From the NCBI RefSeq assembly GCF_039831995.1, contig NZ_JBDOIO010000004.1:558001-622000 (forward strand): a stretch of DNA of 64,000 nt, in the 5' to 3' direction. The position numbers were made by a program, and so were the translations under genes. The DNA is from Paenibacillus pabuli (lineage in GTDB: Bacteria > Bacillota > Bacilli > Paenibacillales > Paenibacillaceae). The notes beneath the pieces are model-generated. The model did not search any database. It was not told where the DNA came from and saw only the letters and a list, made by a program, of their open reading frames with translations. Positions 1 through 9,791 of the stretch are shown here, one piece after another (positions within the stretch are counted from its first letter, which is position 1; each line of letters starts with the position of its first letter).

Positions 1-293
1 CCCTCACTCCGCTTGATGTATACTTTGTTGCTCTTGGAGAAGCAGCAGATCGAGAAGTAAACCGTCTGTTGTTCAAGCTTCGTCAGTCTGGTCTCTCGGG
101 TGAACGTGACTATCTAGGACGCAAGATGAAAGCTCAAATGAAATCAGCCGATCGTTACAAAGCCCGTTACACGGCCATTCTTGGCGACGATGAACTGGAA
201 CGTGGGGAAATTGCACTCAAGGCGATGGATACAGGAGAACAGCAAACCGTGAAACTGGAAGAGCTGATTGCAACTATTCAGGGAGCCAAATAA
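1..293 (+). CDS. hisS: Histidyl-tRNA synthetase, C-terminal end (partial)
   Basis: This is the 3' end of a gene that begins before the window. The open frame runs from base 3 with no start needed and stops with TAA at 291-293, giving about 96 residues. The segment beginning LTPLDVYFVALGEAADREV, followed by LLFKLRQSGLSGERDYLGRK, matches the anticodon-binding domain of class II histidyl-tRNA synthetase (recalled family features). The protein charges tRNA-His in the cytosol. aspS follows 208 bases downstream, the hisS-aspS order usual in Bacillales. Only the C-terminal domain is visible, so the catalytic motifs cannot be checked. Confidence 0.9.
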   Translation, partial: LTPLDVYFVALGEAADREVNRLLFKLRQSGLSGERDYLGRKMKAQMKSADRYKARYTAILGDDELERGEIALKAMDTGEQQTVKLEELIATIQGAK

Positions 294-501
294 GCTCGTA
301 CCTAGTAAGTTAAGTTTAATTCTAATGATTCGGCATCCTACTGGGCCTGGAGCCATTCTATCTGGATTTTGTCCAAGAAGGTTACAGCTCCCGTAAGTAC
401 CATGCCTTTCAATACATCGTCTTCACGCAACCGCGCTGTTAAAAGTAAAGGTCTTGGCCTACTTGCACAGAACGGAAATTCACATAATGAGGAGTTTGGT
501 T

Positions 502-2280
502 ATGAAAAGAAGTCATCATTGCGGCGCATTAACGACCGCACACATCGGCGAAACCGTAACATTGAACGGCTGGGTACAAACCCGCCGTGACCTGGGGGGC
601 GTACTGTTTATCGATCTGCGTGACCGCAGCGGCATTGTACAAGTGGTATTTAACCCGGCATACTCCGGGGAAGCTCTGCAAATTGCTGACCGAGTACGCA
701 GTGAGTATGTTATCGCCGTATCGGGTAAAGTGGTTAAACGTGATGAAGAGACTGTGAACAAAAACCTGCCTACAGGTGAAATTGAAGTTCAGATTACGGA
801 AATCGAAGTGCTGAACGCGGCAAAAACGCCGCCATTCTTCATTGAAGATGGTGTAGAAGTCGATGAGTCTCTTCGCTTGAAATATCGTTATCTGGATCTG
901 CGTCGTCCGGAAATGTTCGAAACACTGAAACTGCGTTCCAAAGCGTCCAAAGTATTCCGTGACTTCCTGGATGGAGAAGAGTTCGTTGAAGTGGAAACAC
1001 CAATCCTGACGAAGAGCTCCCCGGAAGGTGCACGTGACTATCTCGTACCAAGCCGTGTGCATGAAGGTGAATTCTTCGCCCTGCCGCAGTCCCCGCAAAT
1101 CTACAAACAATTGCTGATGGTCGGCGGACTTGAGCGCTATTATCAAATCGCCCGCTGTTTCCGCGATGAGGATCTGCGTGCAGACCGTCAACCTGAGTTC
1201 ACACAAGTCGACATCGAGACTTCCTTCCTGCAACAGGATGACCTGCTGCCGATGATGGAAGAACTGATGGCCAAATTGCTTCGTGAAACAAAAGGCATTG
1301 AGCTTGAACTGCCGTTTCAACGGATTACGTATGCAGATGCGATGGGTAAATACGGTTCTGACAAACCGGATCTGCGCTTTGGCATGGAATTGGTGGAAAT
1401 GAACGATATCGTAGCGAACAGTGGTGTGAAGGTATTTGCTTCTGTCATCGAAAAAGGTGGAGAAGTGAAAGTGCTAAATGCCAAAGGCTGTGGCACATGG
1501 AGCCGCAAAGAGATCGATGATCTCGGACCATTCGCAGCACGTTACGGTGCCAAAGGTTTGGCGTGGATTCAAGTGAAAGACGGAGAATTCAAAGGGCCAA
1601 TCGTGAAATTCTTTACACCGGAAGAGATTGAAGCCGTTAAAGAACGCACTGGCGCTGAAGAAGGCGACTTGCTGCTCTTCTCTGCAGACAACAAAAAAGT
1701 GGTTGCAGACGTTCTGGGTGCACTGCGTCTGAAAATCGGCCGTCAACTTGGTCTGATCGATGACAGCAAATTCAAATTTGCCTGGGTTGTGGACTTCCCA
1801 TTGCTCGGATATGATGAAGATGCGAAACGTTATGTGGCTGAACACCATCCGTTCACTCGTCCAAAAGACGAAGATGTGCATCTGTTCGATACAGATCCAG
1901 GTGCCATTCGCGCTCAAGCCTATGACCTTGTTCTGAATGGTTATGAAGTAGGGGGCGGTTCAATGCGTATCTACAAACGTGACGTTCAGGAAAAAATGTT
2001 TGCTGCCCTGGGACTCTCTCCAGAAGTAGCCAACGAGAAATTCGGATACCTGCTTGAAGCATTCGAATACGGAACGCCACCACACGGCGGAATCGCTTTC
2101 GGTCTCGACCGTCTGGTGATGCTGCTGGCAGGCCGTACAAACCTGCGTGAAACGATTGCCTTCCCGAAAACGGCAAGTGCAACCGATCTGCTTATGAATG
2201 CACCTTCCGAAGTAGACGGGTCCCAATTGGAACAGCTTCACATCCGTGTAGCCCGTAAACCGGTGGCGGAAAAGAAATAA
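502..2280 (+). CDS. aspS: Aspartyl-tRNA synthetase
   Basis: The product is a 592-residue class II aminoacyl-tRNA synthetase that charges tRNA-Asp. It has an N-terminal OB-fold ([20 protein letters not shown]), then the catalytic core with class II motif 2 ([20 protein letters not shown]), a bacterial GAD insert, and C-terminal motif 3 ([14 protein letters not shown]). Length matches bacterial AspRS, which is 585-600 residues. I chose the ATG at 502 because TGAGGAG lies at 488-494. The open frame extends 16 codons upstream, but that stretch has no family similarity. It is probably co-transcribed with hisS before it and tcdA, which begins 18 bases after its stop. Confidence 0.97.
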   Translation: MKRSHHCGALTTAHIGETVTLNGWVQTRRDLGGVLFIDLRDRSGIVQVVFNPAYSGEALQIADRVRSEYVIAVSGKVVKRDEETVNKNLPTGEIEVQITEIEVLNAAKTPPFFIEDGVEVDESLRLKYRYLDLRRPEMFETLKLRSKASKVFRDFLDGEEFVEVETPILTKSSPEGARDYLVPSRVHEGEFFALPQSPQIYKQLLMVGGLERYYQIARCFRDEDLRADRQPEFTQVDIETSFLQQDDLLPMMEELMAKLLRETKGIELELPFQRITYADAMGKYGSDKPDLRFGMELVEMNDIVANSGVKVFASVIEKGGEVKVLNAKGCGTWSRKEIDDLGPFAARYGAKGLAWIQVKDGEFKGPIVKFFTPEEIEAVKERTGAEEGDLLLFSADNKKVVADVLGALRLKIGRQLGLIDDSKFKFAWVVDFPLLGYDEDAKRYVAEHHPFTRPKDEDVHLFDTDPGAIRAQAYDLVLNGYEVGGGSMRIYKRDVQEKMFAALGLSPEVANEKFGYLLEAFEYGTPPHGGIAFGLDRLVMLLAGRTNLRETIAFPKTASATDLLMNAPSEVDGSQLEQLHIRVARKPVAEKK

Positions 2281-2298
2281 AGGAGGCATCGATTCTCA

Positions 2299-3057
2299 AT
2301 GCTCCATCAATTTTCGAGAACAGAACTGGCGATCGGACCTGAAGGTCTGGATGCCTTGAAAAATAGTACAGTTGCCGTGCTTGGTATCGGCGGCGTGGGC
2401 GGTATGGCCGTTGAAGCCCTTGCTCGCAGCGGGGTTGGACGCATCATCCTGATCGATAAGGATGTGGTGGACATCACCAACGTTAACCGCCAGATTCACG
2501 CTTTGACCACGACCGTTGGTCAGAAAAAAGCGGATCTGATGGTGGAACGGGTTAAGCTGATTAACCCCGAGATTGAAGCCATCGCCTTGAACATGTTTTA
2601 CACGGAAGAAACGTATGAGGAACTGTTTAAATATGAACTGAATTATGTCTTGGATGCATCCGACACGATCATCTACAAAATCCATCTCATCAAGGAATGC
2701 CTTAAACGTAAGATTCCCGTGATTTCCAGCATGGGTGCGGCGAATAAAATGGACCCGACGAAATTCCAGGTTGCGGATATTTCCAAAACGTCCATGGACC
2801 CGATTGCCCGTGTGGTTCGCACAAAACTGCGCAAAGAAGGCATCAAAAAAGGGGTCAAAGTGGTTTTCTCTACGGAGGAGCCATTAAAGCCGCGTGAAGA
2901 TGTTACTCAAAAGATCGTTCCTGAGAACGCACCGGAAATTCGCAAGGCGAAACAGCCACCAGCGAGCAACGCGTTTGTTCCTCCGGTAGCCGGACTGATT
3001 ATGGTCAGTGTGGCAGTCAAGGAATTGATTGAAAATGCAGCGAAAAAACAACAGTAA
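2299..3057 (+). CDS. tcdA: tRNA threonylcarbamoyladenosine dehydratase (TcdA/YrvM, ThiF/E1 fold)
   Basis: The 252-residue protein is an E1-like (ThiF/MoeB) enzyme. It has a nucleotide-binding glycine loop near residues 29-36 (VLGIGGVGGMAVEALARSG), then the acidic IDKDVVDITNVNRQIHA segment and DASDTIIYKIHLIKEC. Family knowledge says TcdA uses ATP to cyclise t6A37 of ANN-decoding tRNAs to ct6A. AAAGGAGG sits about 12 bases upstream of the ATG. The position directly after aspS matches yrvM of B. subtilis, which supports TcdA over ThiF or MoeB. A strong terminator follows at once. Confidence 0.92.
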   Translation: MLHQFSRTELAIGPEGLDALKNSTVAVLGIGGVGGMAVEALARSGVGRIILIDKDVVDITNVNRQIHALTTTVGQKKADLMVERVKLINPEIEAIALNMFYTEETYEELFKYELNYVLDASDTIIYKIHLIKECLKRKIPVISSMGAANKMDPTKFQVADISKTSMDPIARVVRTKLRKEGIKKGVKVVFSTEEPLKPREDVTQKIVPENAPEIRKAKQPPASNAFVPPVAGLIMVSVAVKELIENAAKKQQ

Positions 3058-3070
3058 CCTGTTGAGCGAA

Positions 3071-3105
3071 AAGCGTAGGTGCCTACAAGGCGCCTGCGCT
3101 TTTTT
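3071..3105 (+). terminator. Terminator after tcdA
   Basis: A 13-base arm AAGCGTAGGTGCC pairs with GGCGCCTGCGCTT across a five-base loop and is followed by a T-run. It ends the hisS-aspS-tcdA unit. Confidence 0.9.
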
Positions 3106-3223
3106 ATAGTCATCGCGTGATGTACTTCAATCTCAAAACCGTGTATGATATGTGGTGCTGCGCGAAATGATGATAAATATATAGAGAAATGTCAGTGTAC
3201 ATAGAGAGAGGGGAACAGAACGG

Positions 3224-4522
3224 ATGAAACAAGGTTGGATGACCAGACGTCTCGGTGTGGAGCCGGGGGACCAGTGGAAAAAAGAGATTGTGGCGGGAGC
3301 CATCTCCTATTTTGCTGTCGTTTATATCGTGATGGTCAATGCTACAATACTGGCAGATGCCGGCATGCCTTTGCAGGCAGCGATGGTAGGCACACTGCTG
3401 ACGTCTATTGCGGGTTGCTTACTGATGGCATTCGGCGGAAAGTCACCTATTGTGGTTGTACCCGGAATGGGGATTAATGCATTTTTTACGTACACACTCG
3501 TACATTCCATGAAGCTGAGCTGGCAGGAAGCACTGGCTGTTGTGGCCGTTACAGGTATACTGTTTGCAATTGTTGCGTTTACGTCACTATATAAATTGAT
3601 CAGCGAAGCCATACCGAAGAACCTGCAGCATGGGATTACGGTGGGAATTGGCCTGTTTTTGACCTTTATTGGTTTGCAGAAAAGCGGAATCGTTATTGCT
3701 CATCAGACCACGTTTGTCGCAATCGGGCATTTCAATGATCCCAATGTCATTACGGCCTGCGTAACACTGGTGCTTGCCGTGATTCTATTCATACGTAATA
3801 TTCAGGGCGGTCTTCTCATCAGTATTCTTATCGGGACTGGACTTGCCTATGTGCTTGGTGCAGTGCACCCGGGTGAACCGGTGTCCGCTATGGAAGCGCT
3901 GCGTCAATACGGCGGCTTGTTTGGCGAGTTATCTCTAATGAAGCTGGCTGATGTCGCGTTCTGGATTGCCGTGTTTTTGCTGCTGCTTATTGTGGTATTC
4001 GAAAATATCGGATTGATAACGGCTCAGACGCAAATGATTGATCGCCCGCAGCGATTCAAAGGCAGCCTGCGCGCCCTGTCGATCAGCACGGTATTGGCAG
4101 GCATATTCGGGAGCAGTCCTCCTGTAGCCGCGGCAGAGACTACGGCCGGGATTGCTGCAGGCGGACGCTCGGGCTTGACTCCACTCGTTACAGCCGTGCT
4201 GTTCGGCGCGACTTTTTTCTTTATCCCGCTGCTTGGGTATATTCCAGACAGTGCAATAGCACCCATTTTGATCATCATTGGCGGTTTGATGGTACAAGGT
4301 GTGAAGGATATGGATTTTGGTGACTTTACAGAGGCATTCCCGGCATTTCTGATTATGGTCATGATTCCCTTTACGTATAGCATTGTGGACGGCATGGCGT
4401 TTGGATTCATTGCCTATCCACTGGCGAAGCTGGCCGCAGGTCAAGGGAAACAGGTACCTGTGGTCATGTATGGCATAGCCATTCTGTTTCTGGCCAACTT
4501 TGTACTGCATGGCGTATTGTAA
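3224..4522 (+). CDS. AzgA-type NCS2 purine permease (guanine/hypoxanthine/adenine)
   Basis: This is a 432-residue polytopic membrane protein of the AzgA-like branch of nucleobase:cation symporters. Signature stretches are YFAVVYIVMVNATILADAG near the N-terminus, the conserved VVPGMGINAFFTYTLV segment, VVFENIGLITAQTQ, and SSPPVAAAETTAGIAAGGRS before the last helices. About a dozen hydrophobic segments fit 12-14 transmembrane helices. Relatives include B. subtilis PbuG and PbuO, which import guanine and hypoxanthine. The exact substrate cannot be read from sequence. A purine-rich ribosome site (AGAGAGGGGA) precedes the ATG. I found no purine riboswitch in the 118 bases between the tcdA terminator and the start. 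Confidence 0.9.
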   Translation: MKQGWMTRRLGVEPGDQWKKEIVAGAISYFAVVYIVMVNATILADAGMPLQAAMVGTLLTSIAGCLLMAFGGKSPIVVVPGMGINAFFTYTLVHSMKLSWQEALAVVAVTGILFAIVAFTSLYKLISEAIPKNLQHGITVGIGLFLTFIGLQKSGIVIAHQTTFVAIGHFNDPNVITACVTLVLAVILFIRNIQGGLLISILIGTGLAYVLGAVHPGEPVSAMEALRQYGGLFGELSLMKLADVAFWIAVFLLLLIVVFENIGLITAQTQMIDRPQRFKGSLRALSISTVLAGIFGSSPPVAAAETTAGIAAGGRSGLTPLVTAVLFGATFFFIPLLGYIPDSAIAPILIIIGGLMVQGVKDMDFGDFTEAFPAFLIMVMIPFTYSIVDGMAFGFIAYPLAKLAAGQGKQVPVVMYGIAILFLANFVLHGVL

Positions 4523-4593
4523 CAAGTTGGGACGTACGGACAAGTCATACGTATGATCTCTGGTGAACATGTGGAGAACGGGAGGAACGGGGA

Positions 4594-6387
4594 ATGGAAG
4601 AGAAGGAACAGACGGACCGGGTTGAACCGAAGCTGGGGAAAAAAGGATTCAAAGATTTCGTGAAGCTGATTGCTTCCACAGAACCTCCCAAACTCATTTT
4701 GATCGTCGCATTGATTCTGACCCTCATTCAGACTACGGCCGGGTTAATTGTTCCACTGATGACCAAGGGCCTCATTGATGGACTAACGATGTCTGCACTC
4801 AATAAATCCGTCATTTTTCTCCTGCTTGGCGCTTTTGTCATTCAGGCGATTGCTTCAGGCATCAGCATCTATATGTTGAATTATGCAGGACAACGCGTGG
4901 TAGCAACGCTGCGAACGAAGCTGTGGAACAAAGTATTATCCCTGCCAATGCCATATTTTGATCGTAATCGTACAGGAGATACGATGAGCCGCATCACTAA
5001 TGATACAAGCCAGATCATGACACTGATTGCCGACTATCTGGTCTCCTTTGTATCCAATATCGTTGCGGTCGTGGGCGGGGTGGCTTTGCTTTTCTATCTC
5101 GATTGGGTCATGTCGCTCATCATCCTGAGCCTTGTACCGCTAACGCTGCTGATTCTGCTGCCGGTTGGACGTAAAATGTACAAAATCTCCAAAAAGCAGC
5201 AGGATGAGATGGCCGGCCTCACTTCCGTGCTGAGCCAGGTTATTAGTGAGATCCGATTGGTAAAAGCGTATGGCACCGAAAAACAGGAGGCGGAAGCGGG
5301 ACATTCCCGCATTGGCAAAATGTTCGCATTTGGCTTGCAGGAAGCAAGAATCCTGGCGCTGATCGGCCCTCTGTTTACCTTTGTCATGACTGCTGTATTG
5401 GTTGTTATTCTGGGCGTTGGCGGTATGCGGGTTGCATCGGGGATGTTATCTCCCGGCGAACTGGTGGCCTTTATCCTGCTGCTGTTCCAAGTTATTATGC
5501 CAATGGGGCAGTTCACGACGCTGTATTCGCGTTTGCAGAAGGTTGTTGGTGCAACCGAACGCATTCAGGCTATTCTCGCACATGAAGAAGAACCACAACA
5601 CCGTACGAAGTCAGCCCCAAAGGGCAACGAGACGATTGCATTCAACAAACTGCATTTCTCTTATATTACAGGAGAAGAAGTGCTGCATGGCATTAATCTG
5701 ACCGTGCCGGCACGTCAAGTGACGGCGATCGTCGGTCCGAGCGGCAGTGGCAAATCAACGCTTTTCTCGCTGCTCGAGCAGTTTTACCTTCCGGGTACGG
5801 GTAACATAACATACGGTGGACAAGACATAACGGATTATTCGCTTGCTTCCTGGCGCAGCAAGATCGGATATGTTTCCCAGGAGAGTCCGCTAATGGCAGG
5901 TACCATCAAGGACAACATTACCTATGGACTTGGACGCGAGGCAAGTATGGACGAGATCCGGCATGCTGCAGACATGGCGTATTCGTCCGCATTTATTGAT
6001 AACTTGCCTCAGGGTTACGAGACCGAGGTGGGGGAACGCGGAATCAAGCTCTCTGGTGGTCAGCGTCAGCGCATTGCCATCGCCAGGGCACTGCTGCGCA
6101 GCCCGGATATACTAATGCTTGATGAGGCAACATCCAGTTTGGACAGCACTTCGGAACATGAAGTGCAACAAGCCCTTTCGAATCTGATGGAAGGGCGGAC
6201 AACTGTTGTTATTGCGCACCGTTTGTCCACAGTCGTGGATTCGGATCAGATTGTTGTATTGGAGCAGGGCCATGTCACTGGGACGGGCACACATGCAGAG
6301 CTGATCAGCACACATCCGGTATATCGTGAACTGGCTCAGAAGCAGTTTGTTGCACAAGATGGAAAGACTGAGCCCGAGGAATATTAA
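4594..6387 (+). CDS. ABC exporter half-transporter (BmrA/MsbA-like)
   Basis: The 597-residue protein fuses an exporter-type six-helix membrane domain (about residues 25-330) to one ATPase domain. The ATPase shows Walker A GPSGSGKST near residue 385, signature LSGGQRQRIAIARALL near 486, Walker B ILMLDEATSSLD, and the H-loop histidine in VVIAHRLST. It should act as a homodimer, as the multidrug exporter BmrA (589 residues) does. The substrate is unknown. GGGAGGAACGGGGA precedes the ATG. It lies 71 bases after the purine permease with no terminator between, so the two may share a transcript. Confidence 0.92.
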   Translation: MEEKEQTDRVEPKLGKKGFKDFVKLIASTEPPKLILIVALILTLIQTTAGLIVPLMTKGLIDGLTMSALNKSVIFLLLGAFVIQAIASGISIYMLNYAGQRVVATLRTKLWNKVLSLPMPYFDRNRTGDTMSRITNDTSQIMTLIADYLVSFVSNIVAVVGGVALLFYLDWVMSLIILSLVPLTLLILLPVGRKMYKISKKQQDEMAGLTSVLSQVISEIRLVKAYGTEKQEAEAGHSRIGKMFAFGLQEARILALIGPLFTFVMTAVLVVILGVGGMRVASGMLSPGELVAFILLLFQVIMPMGQFTTLYSRLQKVVGATERIQAILAHEEEPQHRTKSAPKGNETIAFNKLHFSYITGEEVLHGINLTVPARQVTAIVGPSGSGKSTLFSLLEQFYLPGTGNITYGGQDITDYSLASWRSKIGYVSQESPLMAGTIKDNITYGLGREASMDEIRHAADMAYSSAFIDNLPQGYETEVGERGIKLSGGQRQRIAIARALLRSPDILMLDEATSSLDSTSEHEVQQALSNLMEGRTTVVIAHRLSTVVDSDQIVVLEQGHVTGTGTHAELISTHPVYRELAQKQFVAQDGKTEPEEY

Positions 6388-6401
6388 TTGATGGAAATGT
6401 T

Positions 6402-6447
6402 AACCGCTGTTCAATCGTCTTAAAGGGAGGAGAACAGCGGTTTCCTT
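6402..6447 (+). terminator. Terminator after ABC exporter
   Basis: Arms AACCGCTGTTC and GAACAGCGGTT pair perfectly and are followed by TTCCTTTG. The 19-base loop and broken T-run make it a moderate terminator. Confidence 0.7.
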
Positions 6448-6568
6448 TGATCTTTTCATTCTGTTAGCTGTAGCTTTTTGCAATTCAATATGATATAGTG
6501 GGTATCCTTTTGTGTCGTCAGTCAGATTGGCTATGCAAAAAAACATATTCTTAGGAGGTAACTGAAAC

Positions 6569-8755
6569 ATGTCAGACAGCTTTCAAAGTGCCTATCAAGA
6601 AGAAGAGTACAGGTTAGAGCGAACGATGGAGGAAGTGGATCGTCAGCTGGAACGGCTGCAGGGTATTCCAGTGTATACCGGCCACGATTTCACCGAACAA
6701 GTGCTGGAAGCCGGACGCGAAGAGCGCCGCACCGCCTTGTCCAAGAGCGCGCAGCAACCCTATTTCGGACGCTTGGATTTCGAAGAACAGGGCAGCGGGG
6801 AACGGAAGCCGCTGTACATTGGCAAAGTCGGCGTAGACCGCGAAGAGGTGGGAGAGCATCCACTCGTCATCGATTGGCGCGCTCCTGTCGCGAGCCTGTT
6901 TTACTCATTTACAGGAGGGGAAGCCTCCGCAACTTACGAAGCACCAGAAGGTTTGATTGAAGGCCTGGTCTATCTGAAACGCAACGTGGTTATCCGGCAG
7001 CGGATATTGGAGCGTGTTGCGGATACATACAACCGGGATAGCGACCAGCCGGCCGTATCGGATGAGTTTCTCGTCTATCGGCTGGGAGAGAACAAGGATA
7101 ACAAGCTTCGTGATATCGTATCCACCATTCAGGCAGAACAGGATCAGATCATTCGTGCGGCAAGGAACACGGCATTGATCATCCAGGGTGTGGCTGGTTC
7201 GGGGAAAACAACCGTTGCCCTGCACCGGCTTGCCTTTTTGCTGTATCAGTACAAAGAGCAGGTATCTGCGGAGAAGATGGTTATCTTCGCACCCAACCAC
7301 ATGTTCCTCGATTACATCTCGGATGTACTCCCAGAACTTGGCGTTGGAGATATTCAGCAGCGCACATTCCCGGATTGGGCGATGAATCTGCTTGGATTGG
7401 ATATGCCTCTGGCAGATACGTCGGAGACACTAAACACCTGGTTTGAAACGCCGGAAGCACGTCCCGAATTGAACGATGATGTACCTGGGCGCTATAAGGG
7501 TTCGATACGCTTCATGGAACTCATTCGGGATTGGCTGTCAGGCATGGAGGAGGAAGCTGTACCCGATCTGGACTTCAGTCCCTGGGACGGTGCGGTGCTT
7601 AGCAAGGCAGAGATTGAAAGCTGGTTTAGCGAAGAATATAAGCACTACCCTCTGGCTAAACGGAAAGAGCGCGTCATGGCGCGGATCCACCGCTGGATTG
7701 AAATGGAGCTCAAAAAGCCTTGTCCCGAAAGCGTGCGCAAAGAACGTAAAAAGAAAGCAGCGACGCGTGAAAAAGCATATGCCAAAAAGTGGCCTCAATA
7801 TGAAGCGCTCACACTGTACAAACAGCTGTTCAAGGCCGCTAAGGGCGGCTCAGTGCCTGCTTCACTAAGCAGTCTTATTCCCAAAGATGTGATGAAGCAG
7901 ACGACAGCAGATCTGAAGCAGGATGTCATTCGTGAAGAGGATCTGCCTGCGCTCGTGTATATTCACACGCTTATTCATGATATTGAAGGGTCGGAACGAT
8001 TTGATCATGTCGTAATTGATGAAGCGCAGGATTTCTCGCCATTTCACGTCGCTCTGCTGGATCTGTTCGTCAAGGGACATTCCTTCACCATCTTGGGTGA
8101 CTTGTCCCAAGGCATTCATGAGTATCGCGGCGTTCATGCGTGGGAAGAGATGAGTACCCTGTTTCCCGACGAGCAGAATGCTTACTTTGCCTTGACCCGG
8201 AGCTATCGTTCCACCATGGAAATTATTGATTATGCCAATACGATTCTGGAACGTGGCGTCAAAAGCGGGATTACGGCGATTCCTGTTTTCCGGAGCGGGG
8301 ATCCGGTTCGAACATTAGCCTATGAGGGTGAAGGGAGAATGAAGAGTCTTGAACGGGCTTTGAAGCTGTTAACGGTGAAAGACTACCGCACAGTATCCAT
8401 TTTGACGCGTACCCTACATGAAGCAGTGGAACTTCATCGTGAACTTCTGGATGCGGGCTGGGACCTAAATTTGATCGATGGCGGCAAAAAGCAGTACACG
8501 GGTGGACATTCGGTTTTACCTGTCTATCTGTCCAAGGGACTAGAGTTTGATGCGGTTATTGTGGCAGATGCGGATGAGCAGCATTATCTGTCTAATGCGG
8601 GTGATGCCAAGCTGCTGTACGTGGGCTGTACAAGGGCATTGCACGAGTTGTGGCTGTTCCATGACGGTGAACTGCCGTCTTATGCGGCTGCAGCACATCA
8701 TTCGGATGGCGAACCGGTAACCATTCAGGGTTGGCCGGACAGTGATACCGATTAA
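6569..8755 (+). CDS. helD: HelD-like RNA polymerase recycling helicase (UvrD/PcrA superfamily 1)
   Basis: The 728-residue protein has an N-terminal coiled region (EEEYRLERTMEEVDRQLERLQ) followed by superfamily 1 helicase motifs. These are Walker A GVAGSGKTTVALHRLAFLLY near residue 205, motif II VVIDEAQDFSPF, motif III LGDLSQGIHEYRG, SYRST, and the C-terminal LYVGCTRALHELWL. Firmicute HelD proteins of this layout bind stalled RNA polymerase and use ATP to release it from DNA. AGGAGGT lies about 8 bases before the ATG. The gene stands alone between two terminators. HelD is favoured over UvrD or Rep because of the N-terminal arm, the long middle insert and the length. Confidence 0.9.
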   Translation: MSDSFQSAYQEEEYRLERTMEEVDRQLERLQGIPVYTGHDFTEQVLEAGREERRTALSKSAQQPYFGRLDFEEQGSGERKPLYIGKVGVDREEVGEHPLVIDWRAPVASLFYSFTGGEASATYEAPEGLIEGLVYLKRNVVIRQRILERVADTYNRDSDQPAVSDEFLVYRLGENKDNKLRDIVSTIQAEQDQIIRAARNTALIIQGVAGSGKTTVALHRLAFLLYQYKEQVSAEKMVIFAPNHMFLDYISDVLPELGVGDIQQRTFPDWAMNLLGLDMPLADTSETLNTWFETPEARPELNDDVPGRYKGSIRFMELIRDWLSGMEEEAVPDLDFSPWDGAVLSKAEIESWFSEEYKHYPLAKRKERVMARIHRWIEMELKKPCPESVRKERKKKAATREKAYAKKWPQYEALTLYKQLFKAAKGGSVPASLSSLIPKDVMKQTTADLKQDVIREEDLPALVYIHTLIHDIEGSERFDHVVIDEAQDFSPFHVALLDLFVKGHSFTILGDLSQGIHEYRGVHAWEEMSTLFPDEQNAYFALTRSYRSTMEIIDYANTILERGVKSGITAIPVFRSGDPVRTLAYEGEGRMKSLERALKLLTVKDYRTVSILTRTLHEAVELHRELLDAGWDLNLIDGGKKQYTGGHSVLPVYLSKGLEFDAVIVADADEQHYLSNAGDAKLLYVGCTRALHELWLFHDGELPSYAAAAHHSDGEPVTIQGWPDSDTD

Positions 8756-8786
8756 ACATGGCAAAGCTTGGTAATATAAATGAGAT

Positions 8787-8833
8787 AAAAGGCATGACGT
8801 TCATGGGCAAATTCCATAGCGCATGCCTTTTTC
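8787..8833. terminator. Bidirectional terminator between helD and the EamA gene
   Basis: AAAAGGCATG pairs with CATGCCTTTTT around an irregular inner stem. T-runs are present on both strands, so it can serve the converging helD and minus-strand transporter genes. Confidence 0.75.
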
Positions 8834-8852
8834 TGCTTTTGTATGAAAAATC

Positions 8853-9791
8853 TCAATTTGCTGACGAAGAATACCTGTGGAGCTCGGATGAATGGTTTTT
8901 CCTGTTCAGTGCAGTTGAACGACGGTTGACCAGAAAAATACCGATACCAATGAGTATGCCGCCTGCACCAACGAACCATTGAACCTGTTCCCCCAGCAAA
9001 ATCCAGCTCGACAATACACCAAAGAACGGTGCCAGAAACAGATAGGAACTGGTTTGGGCGGGATCACTATGCTGCAGTAAATAAAACCAGAGTGAGAACT
9101 GGATAATGGAGCAAGCAAGCGTCAACCAGAGCAGCACCGCGACCGAAGTTACGTTCACGATAAAATGAGGCTGTTCAGTCCATGCGCTTAGCAGGAGCAA
9201 CACAGCACCTCCAGCTAGCATCTGGTAAGCGGTAAGCACAAAGGTATCGTAACGTTCACCCCAGCGTTTAATGAGCAAAGTGGATGCCGCAAAGGAGACT
9301 GCACCGCCGAATCCGATCCAGGTACCGGGGCTAAAACTCATATGCCAACCAAAGGTTAACAGGATGCCCACAAGACCGAGGATAACACCAATCCATTGGC
9401 TGAAGCGATACGTTAACCGATACAATAAAGCACTGATCATAATGACCAGCAGCGGATTGGTAAAGGTAAGTATGGCTGACTCACCGGATGTAATCCAGTT
9501 CATGCTGTAGTAAGCGCATCCCATCACTCCAGCAGATTGGAACAGGCCAATCCAAATGATTTTCAACCAGGCTTGCCATCCGGCAGGTAAAAGGCGTTTC
9601 CGCAGAAACCAGGCCATCAAGCCACCTGCCAGTACGTAACGTATACCCATGAGCAGGAAAGGGGGAGCATATACCATGCCGATTTTGCCAACCGGAAAAG
9701 AAGTACCCATGATTAATGTCGTTAGCAAGATCCACATCGTATATTTCACGGGTTTCATCGTGCGGCTGTCTTTTTCATTACTGGGGCTCAT
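8853..9791 (-). CDS. EamA-family (DMT superfamily) transporter
   Basis: The 312-residue membrane protein has about ten hydrophobic helices arranged as two EamA repeats. The first starts at WILLTTLIMGTSFPVGKIGM and the second around GTWIGFGGAVSFAASTLLIK. The end of the second repeat, APFFGVLSSWILLGEQV, is typical of drug/metabolite transporters such as YdcZ, RhaT or amino-acid exporters. The ligand cannot be told. Its ATG at 9791 overlaps the stop of the upstream SDR gene by four bases (ATGA), so the two are translationally coupled. The divergent LysR gene upstream is the probable regulator. The last ~20 residues are polar and probably cytosolic. Confidence 0.88.
   Translation of the reverse strand: MSPSNEKDSRTMKPVKYTMWILLTTLIMGTSFPVGKIGMVYAPPFLLMGIRYVLAGGLMAWFLRKRLLPAGWQAWLKIIWIGLFQSAGVMGCAYYSMNWITSGESAILTFTNPLLVIMISALLYRLTYRFSQWIGVILGLVGILLTFGWHMSFSPGTWIGFGGAVSFAASTLLIKRWGERYDTFVLTAYQMLAGGAVLLLLSAWTEQPHFIVNVTSVAVLLWLTLACSIIQFSLWFYLLQHSDPAQTSSYLFLAPFFGVLSSWILLGEQVQWFVGAGGILIGIGIFLVNRRSTALNRKNHSSELHRYSSSAN

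Noticed and set aside
294..501. Possible leader RNA or small gene between hisS and aspS
   Set aside because: The small open frames there overlap the aspS start and have no ribosome site. No hairpin with a T-run or T-box core was seen.
529..1320. A 263-codon minus-strand open frame opposite aspS
   Set aside because: It is antisense to an intact synthetase and has shadow-like composition.
3106..3223. Possible purine riboswitch before the purine permease
   Set aside because: None of the conserved purine aptamer loop sequences could be found.
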